This document shows, one piece after another, positions 25,768 to 34,032 of a stretch of DNA of 64,000 nt (the stretch's first letter is position 1; each line of letters begins with the position of its first letter). Origin of the DNA: an uncultured Lachnospiraceae bacterium (lineage in GTDB: Bacteria > Bacillota > Clostridia > Lachnospirales > Lachnospiraceae); the NCBI GenBank assembly GCA_910584945.1, contig CAJUDY010000018.1:1-64000 (forward strand). Reading direction: 5' to 3'. Made by a program: the position numbers and the translations under genes. The notes under the pieces are model-generated. The model had not been told where the DNA came from. It saw only the letters and a list, made by a program, of their open reading frames with translations, and searched no databases.

Positions 25768-26293
25768 ACTGACGGTACTTCGGGTACTGATGATTCCTTT
25801 TTTTGTATTGTTCGCGCTGGTGGACGCGGTTCCCGGATACAGCAGATACATCGCTGTTCTGATCTTTATTCTGGCCAGTCTGACGGATCTTCTGGACGGA
25901 AAGATTGCAAGAAAGTACAACCTGGTTACGAATTTTGGGAAGTTCATGGACCCTCTGGCAGACAAGCTCTTAGTCTGCGCGGCGCTGATCTGTCTGGTGT
26001 CTCAGGGGTTGCTTCCTGCCTGGATGGTGATCGTTATTATCAGCCGGGAGTTTATCATCAGCGGTTTCCGCCTGGTGGCCTCGGACAATGGAGTGGTGAT
26101 TGCAGCCAGCTACTGGGGAAAGTTCAAGACGACCTTCCAGATGCTGATGATTATCTTTCTGCTTCTGGACTTCGGTGGAGCCTTTCTGTGGATCAGTCAG
26201 GCAGTGACCTGGATTGCTTTGATCCTGACGGTGGTGTCGCTGCTTGATTATGTTATAAAAAATAAACATGTGATTTTGGAGGGAAACATTTAG
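25751..26293 (+). CDS. pgsA: CDP-diacylglycerol--glycerol-3-phosphate 3-phosphatidyltransferase
   Basis: A 180-residue membrane enzyme making phosphatidylglycerol phosphate, the committed step to phosphatidylglycerol and cardiolipin. The CDP-alcohol phosphotransferase motif is intact: DGKIAR followed by G and MDPLADK with the catalytic aspartates. About five hydrophobic segments are present. The ATG at 25751 is chosen, as GGAGA precedes it; a TTG at 25736 is less likely. It overlaps the end of rimO by 17 bases. Its product pathway links to the cardiolipin synthase at 8911. Confidence 0.93.
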   Translation: MNLPNKLTVLRVLMIPFFVLFALVDAVPGYSRYIAVLIFILASLTDLLDGKIARKYNLVTNFGKFMDPLADKLLVCAALICLVSQGLLPAWMVIVIISREFIISGFRLVASDNGVVIAASYWGKFKTTFQMLMIIFLLLDFGGAFLWISQAVTWIALILTVVSLLDYVIKNKHVILEGNI

Positions 26294-26295
26294 AA

Positions 26296-27039
26296 ATGGA
26301 AAAGGAAACGCAGAGCTATTCTTATTCAAAAACCGTAAAAATATGCGGGATGCAAGAAAAAGAAGTGAAAGAGAAGATTCACGATCTGCTGGAGGGGAAA
26401 GGTCAGCCGGTCTTTCGATTTACCGTCTGCCCGGGAGAAGTGATTGTACGGATTGAAGGTCAGGGAAGCACGGAAGAAGAGGCCAAAGGTCCGGTCAAAA
26501 GCGCGGTCCGGGATTTGAAAATCCGCTTGGGCAGCAGCATCTATTCCACTAGTTCGTCGGTGACCCTGGAAGAAACCATCGTTCAGCTTTTAAAAGAGCA
26601 GGGAATGACGATTACCATGGTGGAATCTTGTACAGGGGGGATGTTAAGCGCCCGTCTGACCGACGTGGCGGGCGTCTCTGAAGTCTTCAAGCAGGGCTAT
26701 GTGACCTATTCCAACAAAGCAAAGAGAAAGCTGATCGGCGTTAAAAAGATGACCCTGAAAAAATATACGGCAGTCAGTGAACAGACCGCTTTTGAGATGG
26801 CCAGAGGCGGAGCGGTGCTCACAGGGGCGGACGTGTGCCTCAGCGTGACCGGCTACGCGGGACCGGCCACAGAGGAAGATCAGCAGATCGGCCTGGTCTA
26901 TATCGGTTGTAACGTAAAAGGGAAGATTGTGGTGGAGGAATTCCACTTTGAGGGAGACCGCAGGGCCATCAGGGAGCTGGCGACTGCCCATGCTCTGATT
27001 CTGCTGCGCAGGTGCATCCTGGAGAATTATAAAATATGA
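26296..27039 (+). CDS. pncC: CinA-family nicotinamide-nucleotide amidohydrolase (short form)
   Basis: A 247-residue protein corresponding to the C-terminal part of CinA. Residues about 10-85 resemble the linking KH-type domain, and 90-247 are the PncC amidase domain with VESCTGGMLSARLTDVAG and SVTGYAGPA. That domain deamidates nicotinamide mononucleotide in pyridine-nucleotide recycling. The N-terminal molybdopterin-binding-like domain of full-length CinA (about 410 residues) is missing. GGAGGGA (26278-26284) supports the start, which lies two bases after pgsA, so the short form seems genuine and not an annotation error. nrdG overlaps its stop. Confidence 0.85.
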   Translation: MEKETQSYSYSKTVKICGMQEKEVKEKIHDLLEGKGQPVFRFTVCPGEVIVRIEGQGSTEEEAKGPVKSAVRDLKIRLGSSIYSTSSSVTLEETIVQLLKEQGMTITMVESCTGGMLSARLTDVAGVSEVFKQGYVTYSNKAKRKLIGVKKMTLKKYTAVSEQTAFEMARGGAVLTGADVCLSVTGYAGPATEEDQQIGLVYIGCNVKGKIVVEEFHFEGDRRAIRELATAHALILLRRCILENYKI

Positions 27040-27524
27040 GATACCATAATATAACAAAAGAAGACATGCTGAATGGAGACGGGCTGCGGGTGGTGCTGTG
27101 GCTGGCAGGCTGCGCACATCACTGCAAAAATTGTCAGAATCCCATCACCTGGGACCCGGAGGGGGGACTTCCTTTTGACGAGGCGGCAAAACAGGAATTG
27201 TTTGCCGAACTTGACAAGGATTATATCAGCGGAATTACGTTCAGCGGGGGAGATCCTCTCTATCCGGCTGGCAGAGAGGAATTGTATGCGCTGATCCAGG
27301 AGGTCAAGGAGCGTTATCCTCATAAGACCATATGGCTTTATACCGGATATCTGTGGGAAGAGATCCGGGATCTGCCCCTGATTTCCTGTCTGGATGTGGT
27401 GGTGGATGGTCCTTTTGTGGAAGAATTAAAGGATAATAACCTTCCCTGGAAAGGAAGTTCCAATCAGAGAGTCATTGATGTAAAGACCACTCTGCAGCTT
27501 AAGAAGACGGTGCTCTACGCTTAA
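27036..27524 (+). CDS. nrdG: Anaerobic ribonucleotide reductase activating protein
   Basis: A 162-residue radical-SAM enzyme that generates the glycyl radical on NrdD, needed for dNTP synthesis without oxygen. The cluster motif is CAHHCKNC (three cysteines spaced 3 and 2), followed by ITFSGGDPLYPAGR, the usual SAM-binding stretch. Length is normal. It begins inside the last codons of pncC (ATGA overlap). The reductase NrdD is not next to it, although the two are usually paired, so NrdD must be elsewhere. Co-location with dut suggests a nucleotide-supply theme. Confidence 0.92.
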   Translation: MRYHNITKEDMLNGDGLRVVLWLAGCAHHCKNCQNPITWDPEGGLPFDEAAKQELFAELDKDYISGITFSGGDPLYPAGREELYALIQEVKERYPHKTIWLYTGYLWEEIRDLPLISCLDVVVDGPFVEELKDNNLPWKGSSNQRVIDVKTTLQLKKTVLYA

Positions 27525-27547
27525 ACATACCACCGAGGAGACATAAA

Positions 27548-27982
27548 ATGGAGACAATCAAGATAAAATATTTTTCAGAAGAGATCGAACGGCTTGGCTA
27601 TGTGGCCGGAAAATCTGACTGGATCGACTTGCGCAGCGCAGAGGAGGTTGTGATGAAAGCGGGGGAGTTTCGCCTGATTCCTCTGGGAGTCGCCATGAAG
27701 CTGCCGAAAGGCTATGAGGCCCATGTCATTCCAAGAAGCAGTACATACAAGCACTACGGGATTCTGCAGACGAATAGCTGCGGACTGATTGACGAGAGTT
27801 ACTGCGGCGATCAGGATCAGTGGTTTTTTCCGGCGCTGGCCATGAGAGATACGGTGATTCATGTCAATGACCGGATCTGTCAGTTTCGGATTATGAGGCA
27901 TCAGCCGGAGATTTCTTTTGAGGAGACGGAAGAACTGACGGGAGAGAATCGGGGCGGATTCGGGAGTACCGGCAGACAATAA
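27548..27982 (+). CDS. dut: dUTP diphosphatase
   Basis: A 144-residue enzyme that hydrolyses dUTP to dUMP, keeping uracil out of DNA and feeding thymidylate synthesis. Trimeric dUTPase motifs can be followed: WIDLRSAE, IPRSSTYKHYGI, GLIDESYCGDQDQW and the C-terminal glycine-rich lid RGGFGSTG. Motif 3 deviates slightly, with YCGD in place of the usual YRGE. Phage dUTPases share this architecture, but no phage genes surround it. It is spaced 23 bases from nrdG, with GAGGAGA before the start. Confidence 0.9.
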   Translation: METIKIKYFSEEIERLGYVAGKSDWIDLRSAEEVVMKAGEFRLIPLGVAMKLPKGYEAHVIPRSSTYKHYGILQTNSCGLIDESYCGDQDQWFFPALAMRDTVIHVNDRICQFRIMRHQPEISFEETEELTGENRGGFGSTGRQ

Positions 27983-28000
27983 CAGGTGGAGGGGAATATC

Positions 28001-29548
28001 ATGGCATGTACAATGTTTGCTGCGATTGATGTTGGAAGTTATGAAGTGAATCTGAAGATTTATGAGCTTTCCACAAGAAAGGGTATCCGTGTGGTCAATC
28101 AGGTCAAGCACCGGATGGAGTTGGGGAAGGATACCTATGCCATCGGCAGGATTGGTACGGAGATGGTGGATGAGCTGTGCCGGGTATTTTTGGATTTTCA
28201 GCGGATTATGAAGGAATTCGGAGTGGAAGATTACCGGGCCTGCGCCACCAGCGCCGTACGGGAATCCAAGAATCACATCGTCCTTCTGGATCGGATCTAT
28301 CTGAAGACCGGGATTCGGCTGGAGGTACTGAACAATGCGGAACAAAGATTCTTAGGCTATAAGTCCATCGCGTCCAACTCCGAGCGGTTTCAGGAGATCA
28401 TCGAAAAAGGGACGGCCATTGTGGACGTGGGGGGCGGAAGCATCCAGCTGTCTCTCTTTGACAAAGATAATCTGGTGACGACCCAGAACATTCGTCTGGG
28501 GACCCTGAGGCTTCGGGAACGTCTGGCGGATGTGGTGACGGAGCGGACTGTCCGCTATGCAGGAGCCATCGAGGAACTTCTAAATAATGAGATGCGGACG
28601 TACCGGAAATTCTACTTAAAAGACCGCAACATCCGCTATATGCTGCTGGTGGGTAGCTATATTCAGTACATCAACAAATATATTCATAAAGACAAAGAAG
28701 TCAACCAGATCACCAGGGAAGAGTTTATCACTTTCTACGATGAATTCATCCAGAAGGGAACGCTTGCCATGGCGGCCCGGATGGGAATCTCCATGGAGAA
28801 CAGCACCCTTCTTCTGCCGACCATGGTGATCTACCGGAGACTTTTGGAGGAGACCGGAGCGGAGAATGTGGTGATTCTTGGGATGGACTTAGGAGACGGT
28901 CTCGCCTTTGATTACGCCGAGCGGAAGAAGATCTTAAAACCCCGGCATAATTTTGAAAATGATATCACCGAATCGGCCAGAAATATCGCCAAGCGGTATC
29001 ATACAAACCGGAATCACACCCAGGTGATCGAGCGCCTGGCCCTGTCCATTTATGACAAGATGAAGCAGATTCACGGCCTTGGCAGAAGGGAACGGCTGCT
29101 TCTGGAGATTGCCGCTCTTCTTCATGACTGCGGAAAATATATCAATATGTCCCAGACGGCCCAGTGCTCTTACAACATCATCATGGCCACGGAAATCATC
29201 GGCTTGTCTCATGTGGAACAGGAGATTGTAGCTAATACGGTCCGTTTCAACAGCGGAGACGTTCTTCCCTTTGAAGAACTGGCAGGCAGCTCCCTTCTGG
29301 AGCGCAGCGAATACATGACGATCATCAAACTGGCGGCAATTCTTCGGCTGGCCAACGGACTGGATCGGAGCCATAAACAGAAGATCAAAGAGGTCAAGCT
29401 CAATATTAAGGATAATCACACCATGCAGATTCTGGTGAATTCCGAGGAAGATCTGACACTGGAGCAGGCTATGCTGCCGGAAAAAACAGATCTGTTTGAA
29501 GAGGTGTTCAGCATTCGGCCGGTGCTGAAGGCGAAGAAGCCGAGTTAG
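28001..29548 (+). CDS. ppx: Exopolyphosphatase/guanosine pentaphosphatase (Ppx/GppA)
   Basis: A 515-residue protein with an N-terminal Ppx/GppA fold of the actin/hexokinase type (AAIDVGSYEVNLKIYE, ATSAVRES, VDVGGGSIQLS) covering about 1-305, and a C-terminal HD phosphohydrolase-like domain with LLHDCGKYIN. It removes phosphate from the ends of polyphosphate, or from pppGpp. The start at 28001 follows GGAGGGG; an earlier GTG is rejected because it overlaps that site. The polyphosphate kinase gene begins 11 bases downstream, so synthesis and breakdown of polyphosphate are made from one transcript. Confidence 0.92.
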   Translation: MACTMFAAIDVGSYEVNLKIYELSTRKGIRVVNQVKHRMELGKDTYAIGRIGTEMVDELCRVFLDFQRIMKEFGVEDYRACATSAVRESKNHIVLLDRIYLKTGIRLEVLNNAEQRFLGYKSIASNSERFQEIIEKGTAIVDVGGGSIQLSLFDKDNLVTTQNIRLGTLRLRERLADVVTERTVRYAGAIEELLNNEMRTYRKFYLKDRNIRYMLLVGSYIQYINKYIHKDKEVNQITREEFITFYDEFIQKGTLAMAARMGISMENSTLLLPTMVIYRRLLEETGAENVVILGMDLGDGLAFDYAERKKILKPRHNFENDITESARNIAKRYHTNRNHTQVIERLALSIYDKMKQIHGLGRRERLLLEIAALLHDCGKYINMSQTAQCSYNIIMATEIIGLSHVEQEIVANTVRFNSGDVLPFEELAGSSLLERSEYMTIIKLAAILRLANGLDRSHKQKIKEVKLNIKDNHTMQILVNSEEDLTLEQAMLPEKTDLFEEVFSIRPVLKAKKPS

Positions 29549-29559
29549 GAGGAGCAAGA

Positions 29560-31704
29560 GTGAAGAAGGAATATATGAAACCGGAGTATTTTGAAAACCG
29601 GGAATTAAGCTGGCTTGGGTTTAACGAACGGATTCTGGGAGAGGCGAGAGACAAAGGAAATCCGCTCTTTGAGCGGCTGAAATTTCTGAGCATTACTGCC
29701 TCGAACCTGGATGAATTTTTTATGGTGCGCGTAGCTTCTCTGAAAGACATGGTCAACGCGGAGTATTCCAAAAAAGATTTTTCCGGCATGACGCCGCAGC
29801 AGCAGCTGGAAGCGATTCACGACCGGGTGCACAGCTTTGTCGGCACCCAGTATTCTACCTGGCAGCGCTCCCTGCTTCCGGGGCTTCGGCAGTGCGGCCT
29901 TCAGGTGGTGGAAGACTACCGGGAGCTGAATGGGGAGCAGGCAAAATATGTGGATCAGTATTTTGTGGAGAATGTGTATCCGGTACTTACGCCCATGGCG
30001 GTGGATTCTTCCAGGCCGTTTCCGCTGATCGTGAACAAGACGCTGAACCTGGGAGCACTTTTGAAAAAGAAAAATGAAGAGGACGCCGAACTGGAGTTTG
30101 CCACCGTCCAGGTTCCTTCGGTGCTTCCAAGAATCATCCGCATTCCTTCGGTGGAGAAGCATGTGGAATCTGTGATCCTTCTGGAGGAGATGATCGCCCG
30201 GAATATGTCCCAGCTGTTCTTAAGCTATGATGTGCTCTGCGTACATCCCTACCGGATTATGCGCAACGCGGATCTGACCATTGACGAGGATGAGGCTTCC
30301 GACTTGTTAAAAGAGATTCAGAAGCAGTTAAAGAAGCGCCAGTGGGGAGAAGTGATCCGCCTGGAAGTGGACGAAAAGATTGACAAGCGTCTTTTAAAGA
30401 TCCTGAAAAGGGAATTCGCCATTAAGGAAGACGGAATCTACCGGGCGTTCGGTCCGCTTGACCTGACCTTTTTGATGAAGATGTACGGGCTGGAGGGCTT
30501 TGAGGCTCACAAAGAGGCAAAACACGTTCCCCAGCCGGTGCCGGAGCTGACGGGAAAAGCGGATATCTTTGAAGAAATTCGCGAGGGGGATATCCTGCTG
30601 CACCATCCTTACCAGACCTTTGACCCGGTGGTGGATTTTGTACGGAAAGCGGCCAAAGATCCGGATGTGCTCGCCATCAAGCAGACCCTGTACCGGGTCA
30701 GCGGCAATTCTCCCATCATCGCGGCTCTGGCTCAGGCGGCGGAGAACGGCAAGCAGGTGTCGGTGCTGGTGGAGCTTAAAGCCCGGTTTGACGAGGAGCA
30801 CAACATCGCCTGGGCGAAGATGCTGGAGCGGGCGGGCTGTCATGTGATCTACGGCCTGGTGGGCCTCAAAACCCACAGCAAGATTACCCTGGTGGTCAGA
30901 AGAGAGGAAGACGGTATCCGCCGATACGTCCATCTGGGCACTGGCAATTATAATGACTCCACGGCCAAGCTTTACACGGATGTGGGGCTTTTGACCTGTT
31001 CCGAGTCCATCGGGGAGGACGCCACCGCCGTCTTCAATATGCTCTCCGGTTATTCCGAGCCGGCCAACTGGAACAAGCTCTCTCTGGCGCCTCTGTGGCT
31101 TCGGGGGCGTTTTCTTGACATGATCGAGAGGGAGACGGCTTACGCGAAAAGCGGTGAATCGGCCCATATCATCGCCAAGATGAATTCCCTGTGTGATCCG
31201 GAACTGATCGCGGCCCTCTATGAGGCCAGCGCGGCGGGGGTACAGATCGAGCTGATCGTGAGGGGCATCTGCTCGCTGAAGGTCGGGATTCCGGGCATCA
31301 GTGAGAACATACAGGTGCGCTCCATCGTGGGAAGCTTTCTGGAACACAGCCGGATCTATTATTTCTTAAATGGTGGGCAGGAGGAGGTCTACCTGGCCAG
31401 CGCGGACTGGATGCCCAGAAATCTGGACCGACGGGTGGAGATTCTGTTCCCTATAGAACAGGAACCGTTGAAAAGAGAAGTAATGCATGTTCTGAAGATT
31501 CAACTTCAGGACACCTTAAAGGCTCAGATCAAACAGTCGGACGGGAGTTACGAGAAAGTGGACCGGAGGGGGAAGCAGGCGCTTTCTTCCCAGGAGTATT
31601 TTATCGAATACGCAAAGAGCCTGAACACACCCAGGGAAGACGTGGTTCATGACCGGGTGTTTGTTCCGGCAGAGCCTATAGGAGATTCTGCAGATGACGA
31701 ATAA
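29560..31704 (+). CDS. ppk1: Polyphosphate kinase 1
   Basis: A 714-residue enzyme that reversibly polymerises the gamma phosphate of ATP into polyphosphate. The four-domain order is visible: N-terminal helical domain (NRELSWLGFNERIL), head domain, then two PLD-like catalytic domains. The autophosphorylated histidine is His439 in LKTHSKITLVV, with ELKARFDEEHNI before it and HLGTGNYN after. Translation starts at a GTG (29560), with AGGAGG well placed. The HAD gene starts within its last codons. Polyphosphate often supports stress tolerance and surface motility; any link to the pilus genes in this window would be speculation. Confidence 0.95.
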   Translation: MKKEYMKPEYFENRELSWLGFNERILGEARDKGNPLFERLKFLSITASNLDEFFMVRVASLKDMVNAEYSKKDFSGMTPQQQLEAIHDRVHSFVGTQYSTWQRSLLPGLRQCGLQVVEDYRELNGEQAKYVDQYFVENVYPVLTPMAVDSSRPFPLIVNKTLNLGALLKKKNEEDAELEFATVQVPSVLPRIIRIPSVEKHVESVILLEEMIARNMSQLFLSYDVLCVHPYRIMRNADLTIDEDEASDLLKEIQKQLKKRQWGEVIRLEVDEKIDKRLLKILKREFAIKEDGIYRAFGPLDLTFLMKMYGLEGFEAHKEAKHVPQPVPELTGKADIFEEIREGDILLHHPYQTFDPVVDFVRKAAKDPDVLAIKQTLYRVSGNSPIIAALAQAAENGKQVSVLVELKARFDEEHNIAWAKMLERAGCHVIYGLVGLKTHSKITLVVRREEDGIRRYVHLGTGNYNDSTAKLYTDVGLLTCSESIGEDATAVFNMLSGYSEPANWNKLSLAPLWLRGRFLDMIERETAYAKSGESAHIIAKMNSLCDPELIAALYEASAAGVQIELIVRGICSLKVGIPGISENIQVRSIVGSFLEHSRIYYFLNGGQEEVYLASADWMPRNLDRRVEILFPIEQEPLKREVMHVLKIQLQDTLKAQIKQSDGSYEKVDRRGKQALSSQEYFIEYAKSLNTPREDVVHDRVFVPAEPIGDSADDE

Positions 31705-32512
31705 AAAAGCATTGTTTTTGGACATGGACGCCACCACCCTGAATGACGACGGAGTCTTGCCCGAGGAGAATCGGGAGGCGATAAGAAAGTGCATCGAAGC
31801 AGGGCACCTGGTGGTCATCAATACCGGAAGGACGCCCTCCAGCGCGGAATATCTGCGGTCGCACTATGGACTGGGAGAACTGGGGGTGCGTTATATGCTC
31901 AACTGCAACGGCGGCGCGATCATGGACTGTGAGAAAGGAGAACTATTGTTCGAGAGAACGCTTCCCCTGGAACAGGTGCGTCAGCTTGTGGATGCGGCCA
32001 GAGAGGAGGAGCTCTATATTCAGACCTATCTGGGAGGCAAGGTCTTGAGTGAGCGGGGAGACGACAATCTGAAATATTATGCCAGACGGACGCAAATGGA
32101 TGTGATTGTGGTGCCGGATATCAAAGAGGCGCTTCATGAGGAGCCCTGCAAGATGCTGGCCATCGACCTTCAGAACGAAGAAAAGCTCCATGGATTCATC
32201 CGGAAGATGGCAAAGTGGAGCCAGGACAAGGTGGACATGTATTTCAGCAACCGGTGTTATCTGGAGATTGTGCCAAAAGGAGTCAACAAAGGCTCCGGCA
32301 TGATCCGGTTCTGCGAGCTTTTGGACATCCCTCTGGAGAATACGGTGGCGGCAGGAGACGAGAACAATGACATTCCCATGCTCCGGGCGGCGAAGATCGG
32401 CTGTGCGGTGGCCAATGCCATGGAGGGAGTGAAAGCAGCGGCGGATTACGTGACAGAGCGGGACAACAACCATTGTGCCGTAGTGGAAATTATAGAAAAA
32501 TTCATTCTATAA
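31694..32512 (+). CDS. HAD-superfamily Cof-type sugar phosphatase
   Basis: A 272-residue cytoplasmic phosphatase. The nucleophile motif is FLDMDATTL, the Thr motif is INTGRTP, the Lys is near residue 195 (VPKGVNKGSG) and the acidic motif IV is AAGDENNDIPML. A C2 cap domain lies between about residues 85 and 190. This is the Cof/YidA subtype, whose members dephosphorylate sugar phosphates or flavin precursors with broad specificity, so no substrate is proposed. It overlaps the end of ppk1 by 11 bases and ends the operon at a strong terminator. Confidence 0.9.
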   Translation: MTNKKALFLDMDATTLNDDGVLPEENREAIRKCIEAGHLVVINTGRTPSSAEYLRSHYGLGELGVRYMLNCNGGAIMDCEKGELLFERTLPLEQVRQLVDAAREEELYIQTYLGGKVLSERGDDNLKYYARRTQMDVIVVPDIKEALHEEPCKMLAIDLQNEEKLHGFIRKMAKWSQDKVDMYFSNRCYLEIVPKGVNKGSGMIRFCELLDIPLENTVAAGDENNDIPMLRAAKIGCAVANAMEGVKAAADYVTERDNNHCAVVEIIEKFIL

Positions 32513-32540
32513 TTTGGCAGGAAGAAAACGATATCGTAGA

Positions 32541-32585
32541 AAAACGACCATCCAGACAAGAAAAAGTTTGGATGGTCGTTTTTTC
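32541..32585. terminator. Bidirectional terminator between the HAD and spoVAF genes
   Basis: AACGACCATCCA (32543-32554) pairs perfectly with TGGATGGTCGTT (32569-32580). A runs lie on the left and a T run on the right, so the converging genes share it. Confidence 0.85.
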
Positions 32586-32587
32586 TG

Positions 32588-33985
32588 TTATAGCTTAATC
32601 CGGAACAACAGCCGCTTCAGGGCATTCCAGCGAAAAGGAATCAAAGGATAGAGATAGCCCTTTCCCGAGAAGGTCCGGCAGGTAATCAGACATATAAAAA
32701 TGCCGAGAAGTCCGGCCAGGAAGCCAAAAAGTCCGAACCAGCAGGTCAGAACGAGAAGCAGGATGCGCATGAATTTGATTGCGTAGTTTAATTCAGCGTT
32801 GGACTGGGAGTAGTTGGCAATGGTCACAAAGGCCATGTAGAGCATCACTTCACTGTTGAACCAGCCGGAGTTGACGGCAAATTCACCGATCACCAGACCG
32901 GCGATGACGGATAAGGGCGTGCTCAGCATATCCGGGGTGTGGATGGCGGCGAGCCTGAGTCCGTCGATGGCCAGCTCCAGCAAAAGAAACTGCCAGATCA
33001 GAGGAATATTCACCGTATCCTGCACCTGAATGAACTGAAACCCCTCCGGAATCCAGGCCGGATGCTGCATCAGAAGCAGAAACAGCGGAGTCAGCACCAG
33101 GGAAATGAGCATAATCAGGAACCTGGACAGACGAAGATAGGTTCCGGTAATGGGAGGAAAATAATAGTCGTTGGCCTCTTCGGTGATGGAAAAAAGGCTG
33201 GTGGGAAGGATGATGGCCGACGGAGAGTTATCCACCAGAAGGACGATATTGCCTTCCAGGATGGAAGCCGAAGCCGTATCCGGCCGCTCGGTCAGGTGAT
33301 AGCGGGGGAAGGGATTGAACCAGTGGCCCGGCAGGAGAAGCTCGCTTAAGCTTTCCTGATTCATGGTCAGAGCATCGACGGACAGGGAAGAAATCCGCTC
33401 CCTTAGTTTTTTCAGGCAGACCCGGTCCACCCGGTCGTCCATATAGCAGAGGACCACGTCCGTGAGGGAGCTTTTCCCTACCGTCTGCATCTCCATGCGC
33501 AGTTTCGGAGAGCGGATGCGCCGCCGGATGAGCGCGGTGTTGAAGACCACCGTCTCCACGAATCCGTCCCGGGACCCCCGGAGGGTCCGGTCTTTAAAAG
33601 GCTCTTCCACGCTTCTGGCCGGGTAAGTCCGGCAGTCGATGGCCAAACTGTCCGGCATACCGTTTATGAAGAGACAGGGGACTCCGGAGAGCAGATTTTT
33701 CTCCACGTCTTCAAAGGAGTCAAGCACCTCGGTCTCAATGTAGGGGAGTGCCTGCATCTGGAACTGCTCCGGCGTATCCGGCAGATCTTCTTCTTTCAGG
33801 CTGTAAAAATATTCCAGAATCTTTTCCAAAATATCGTCTTTTGCCAGTCCGTCGATAAAAAACAGGCTGGCGGCATGCCCTGCGATCAGCAGGTGCTTTT
33901 CCAGAATGTCAAAATTTTCGTCCGACCCCAGGGTTTTCCGAAGGGCAGAGACATTTTCTTCGTAGCTTTTGAATAATGAACGCAA
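32588..33985 (-). CDS. spoVAF: SpoVAF-like spore protein (GerA family)
   Basis: A 465-residue membrane protein of the GerA/SpoVAF family. The N-terminal half is soluble and has the family's LLSGVPCLFINGMPDSLAID and RGSRDGFVETVVFN stretches. The C-terminal half holds about five membrane segments, with PPITGTYLRLSRFL before the first. SpoVAF is linked to the spore inner-membrane SpoVA channel, whereas GerA receptors come with GerB and GerC; neither partner is here, which favours SpoVAF. It uses a TTG start after GAGGTGAT. A possible sigma-G promoter lies at 34002-34032. Its presence points to a spore-former. Confidence 0.85.
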   Translation of the reverse strand: MRSLFKSYEENVSALRKTLGSDENFDILEKHLLIAGHAASLFFIDGLAKDDILEKILEYFYSLKEEDLPDTPEQFQMQALPYIETEVLDSFEDVEKNLLSGVPCLFINGMPDSLAIDCRTYPARSVEEPFKDRTLRGSRDGFVETVVFNTALIRRRIRSPKLRMEMQTVGKSSLTDVVLCYMDDRVDRVCLKKLRERISSLSVDALTMNQESLSELLLPGHWFNPFPRYHLTERPDTASASILEGNIVLLVDNSPSAIILPTSLFSITEEANDYYFPPITGTYLRLSRFLIMLISLVLTPLFLLLMQHPAWIPEGFQFIQVQDTVNIPLIWQFLLLELAIDGLRLAAIHTPDMLSTPLSVIAGLVIGEFAVNSGWFNSEVMLYMAFVTIANYSQSNAELNYAIKFMRILLLVLTCWFGLFGFLAGLLGIFICLITCRTFSGKGYLYPLIPFRWNALKRLLFRIKL

Positions 33986-34001
33986 AGTATCACCTCTGGG
34001 T

Positions 34002-34032
34002 TAGTATACCCGGAGAGTGGTCAATCATATTC
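34002..34032 (-). promoter_or_regulatory. Candidate sigma-G (forespore) promoter of spoVAF
   Basis: On the minus strand GAATA (34032-34028) and TATACTA (34008-34002) are 19 bases apart. This fits the sigma-G pattern (G-A/C/T-ATR, about 18 bases, CATnnTA) with one mismatch. The -35 part lies within the last codons of the upstream gene. Confidence 0.35.
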
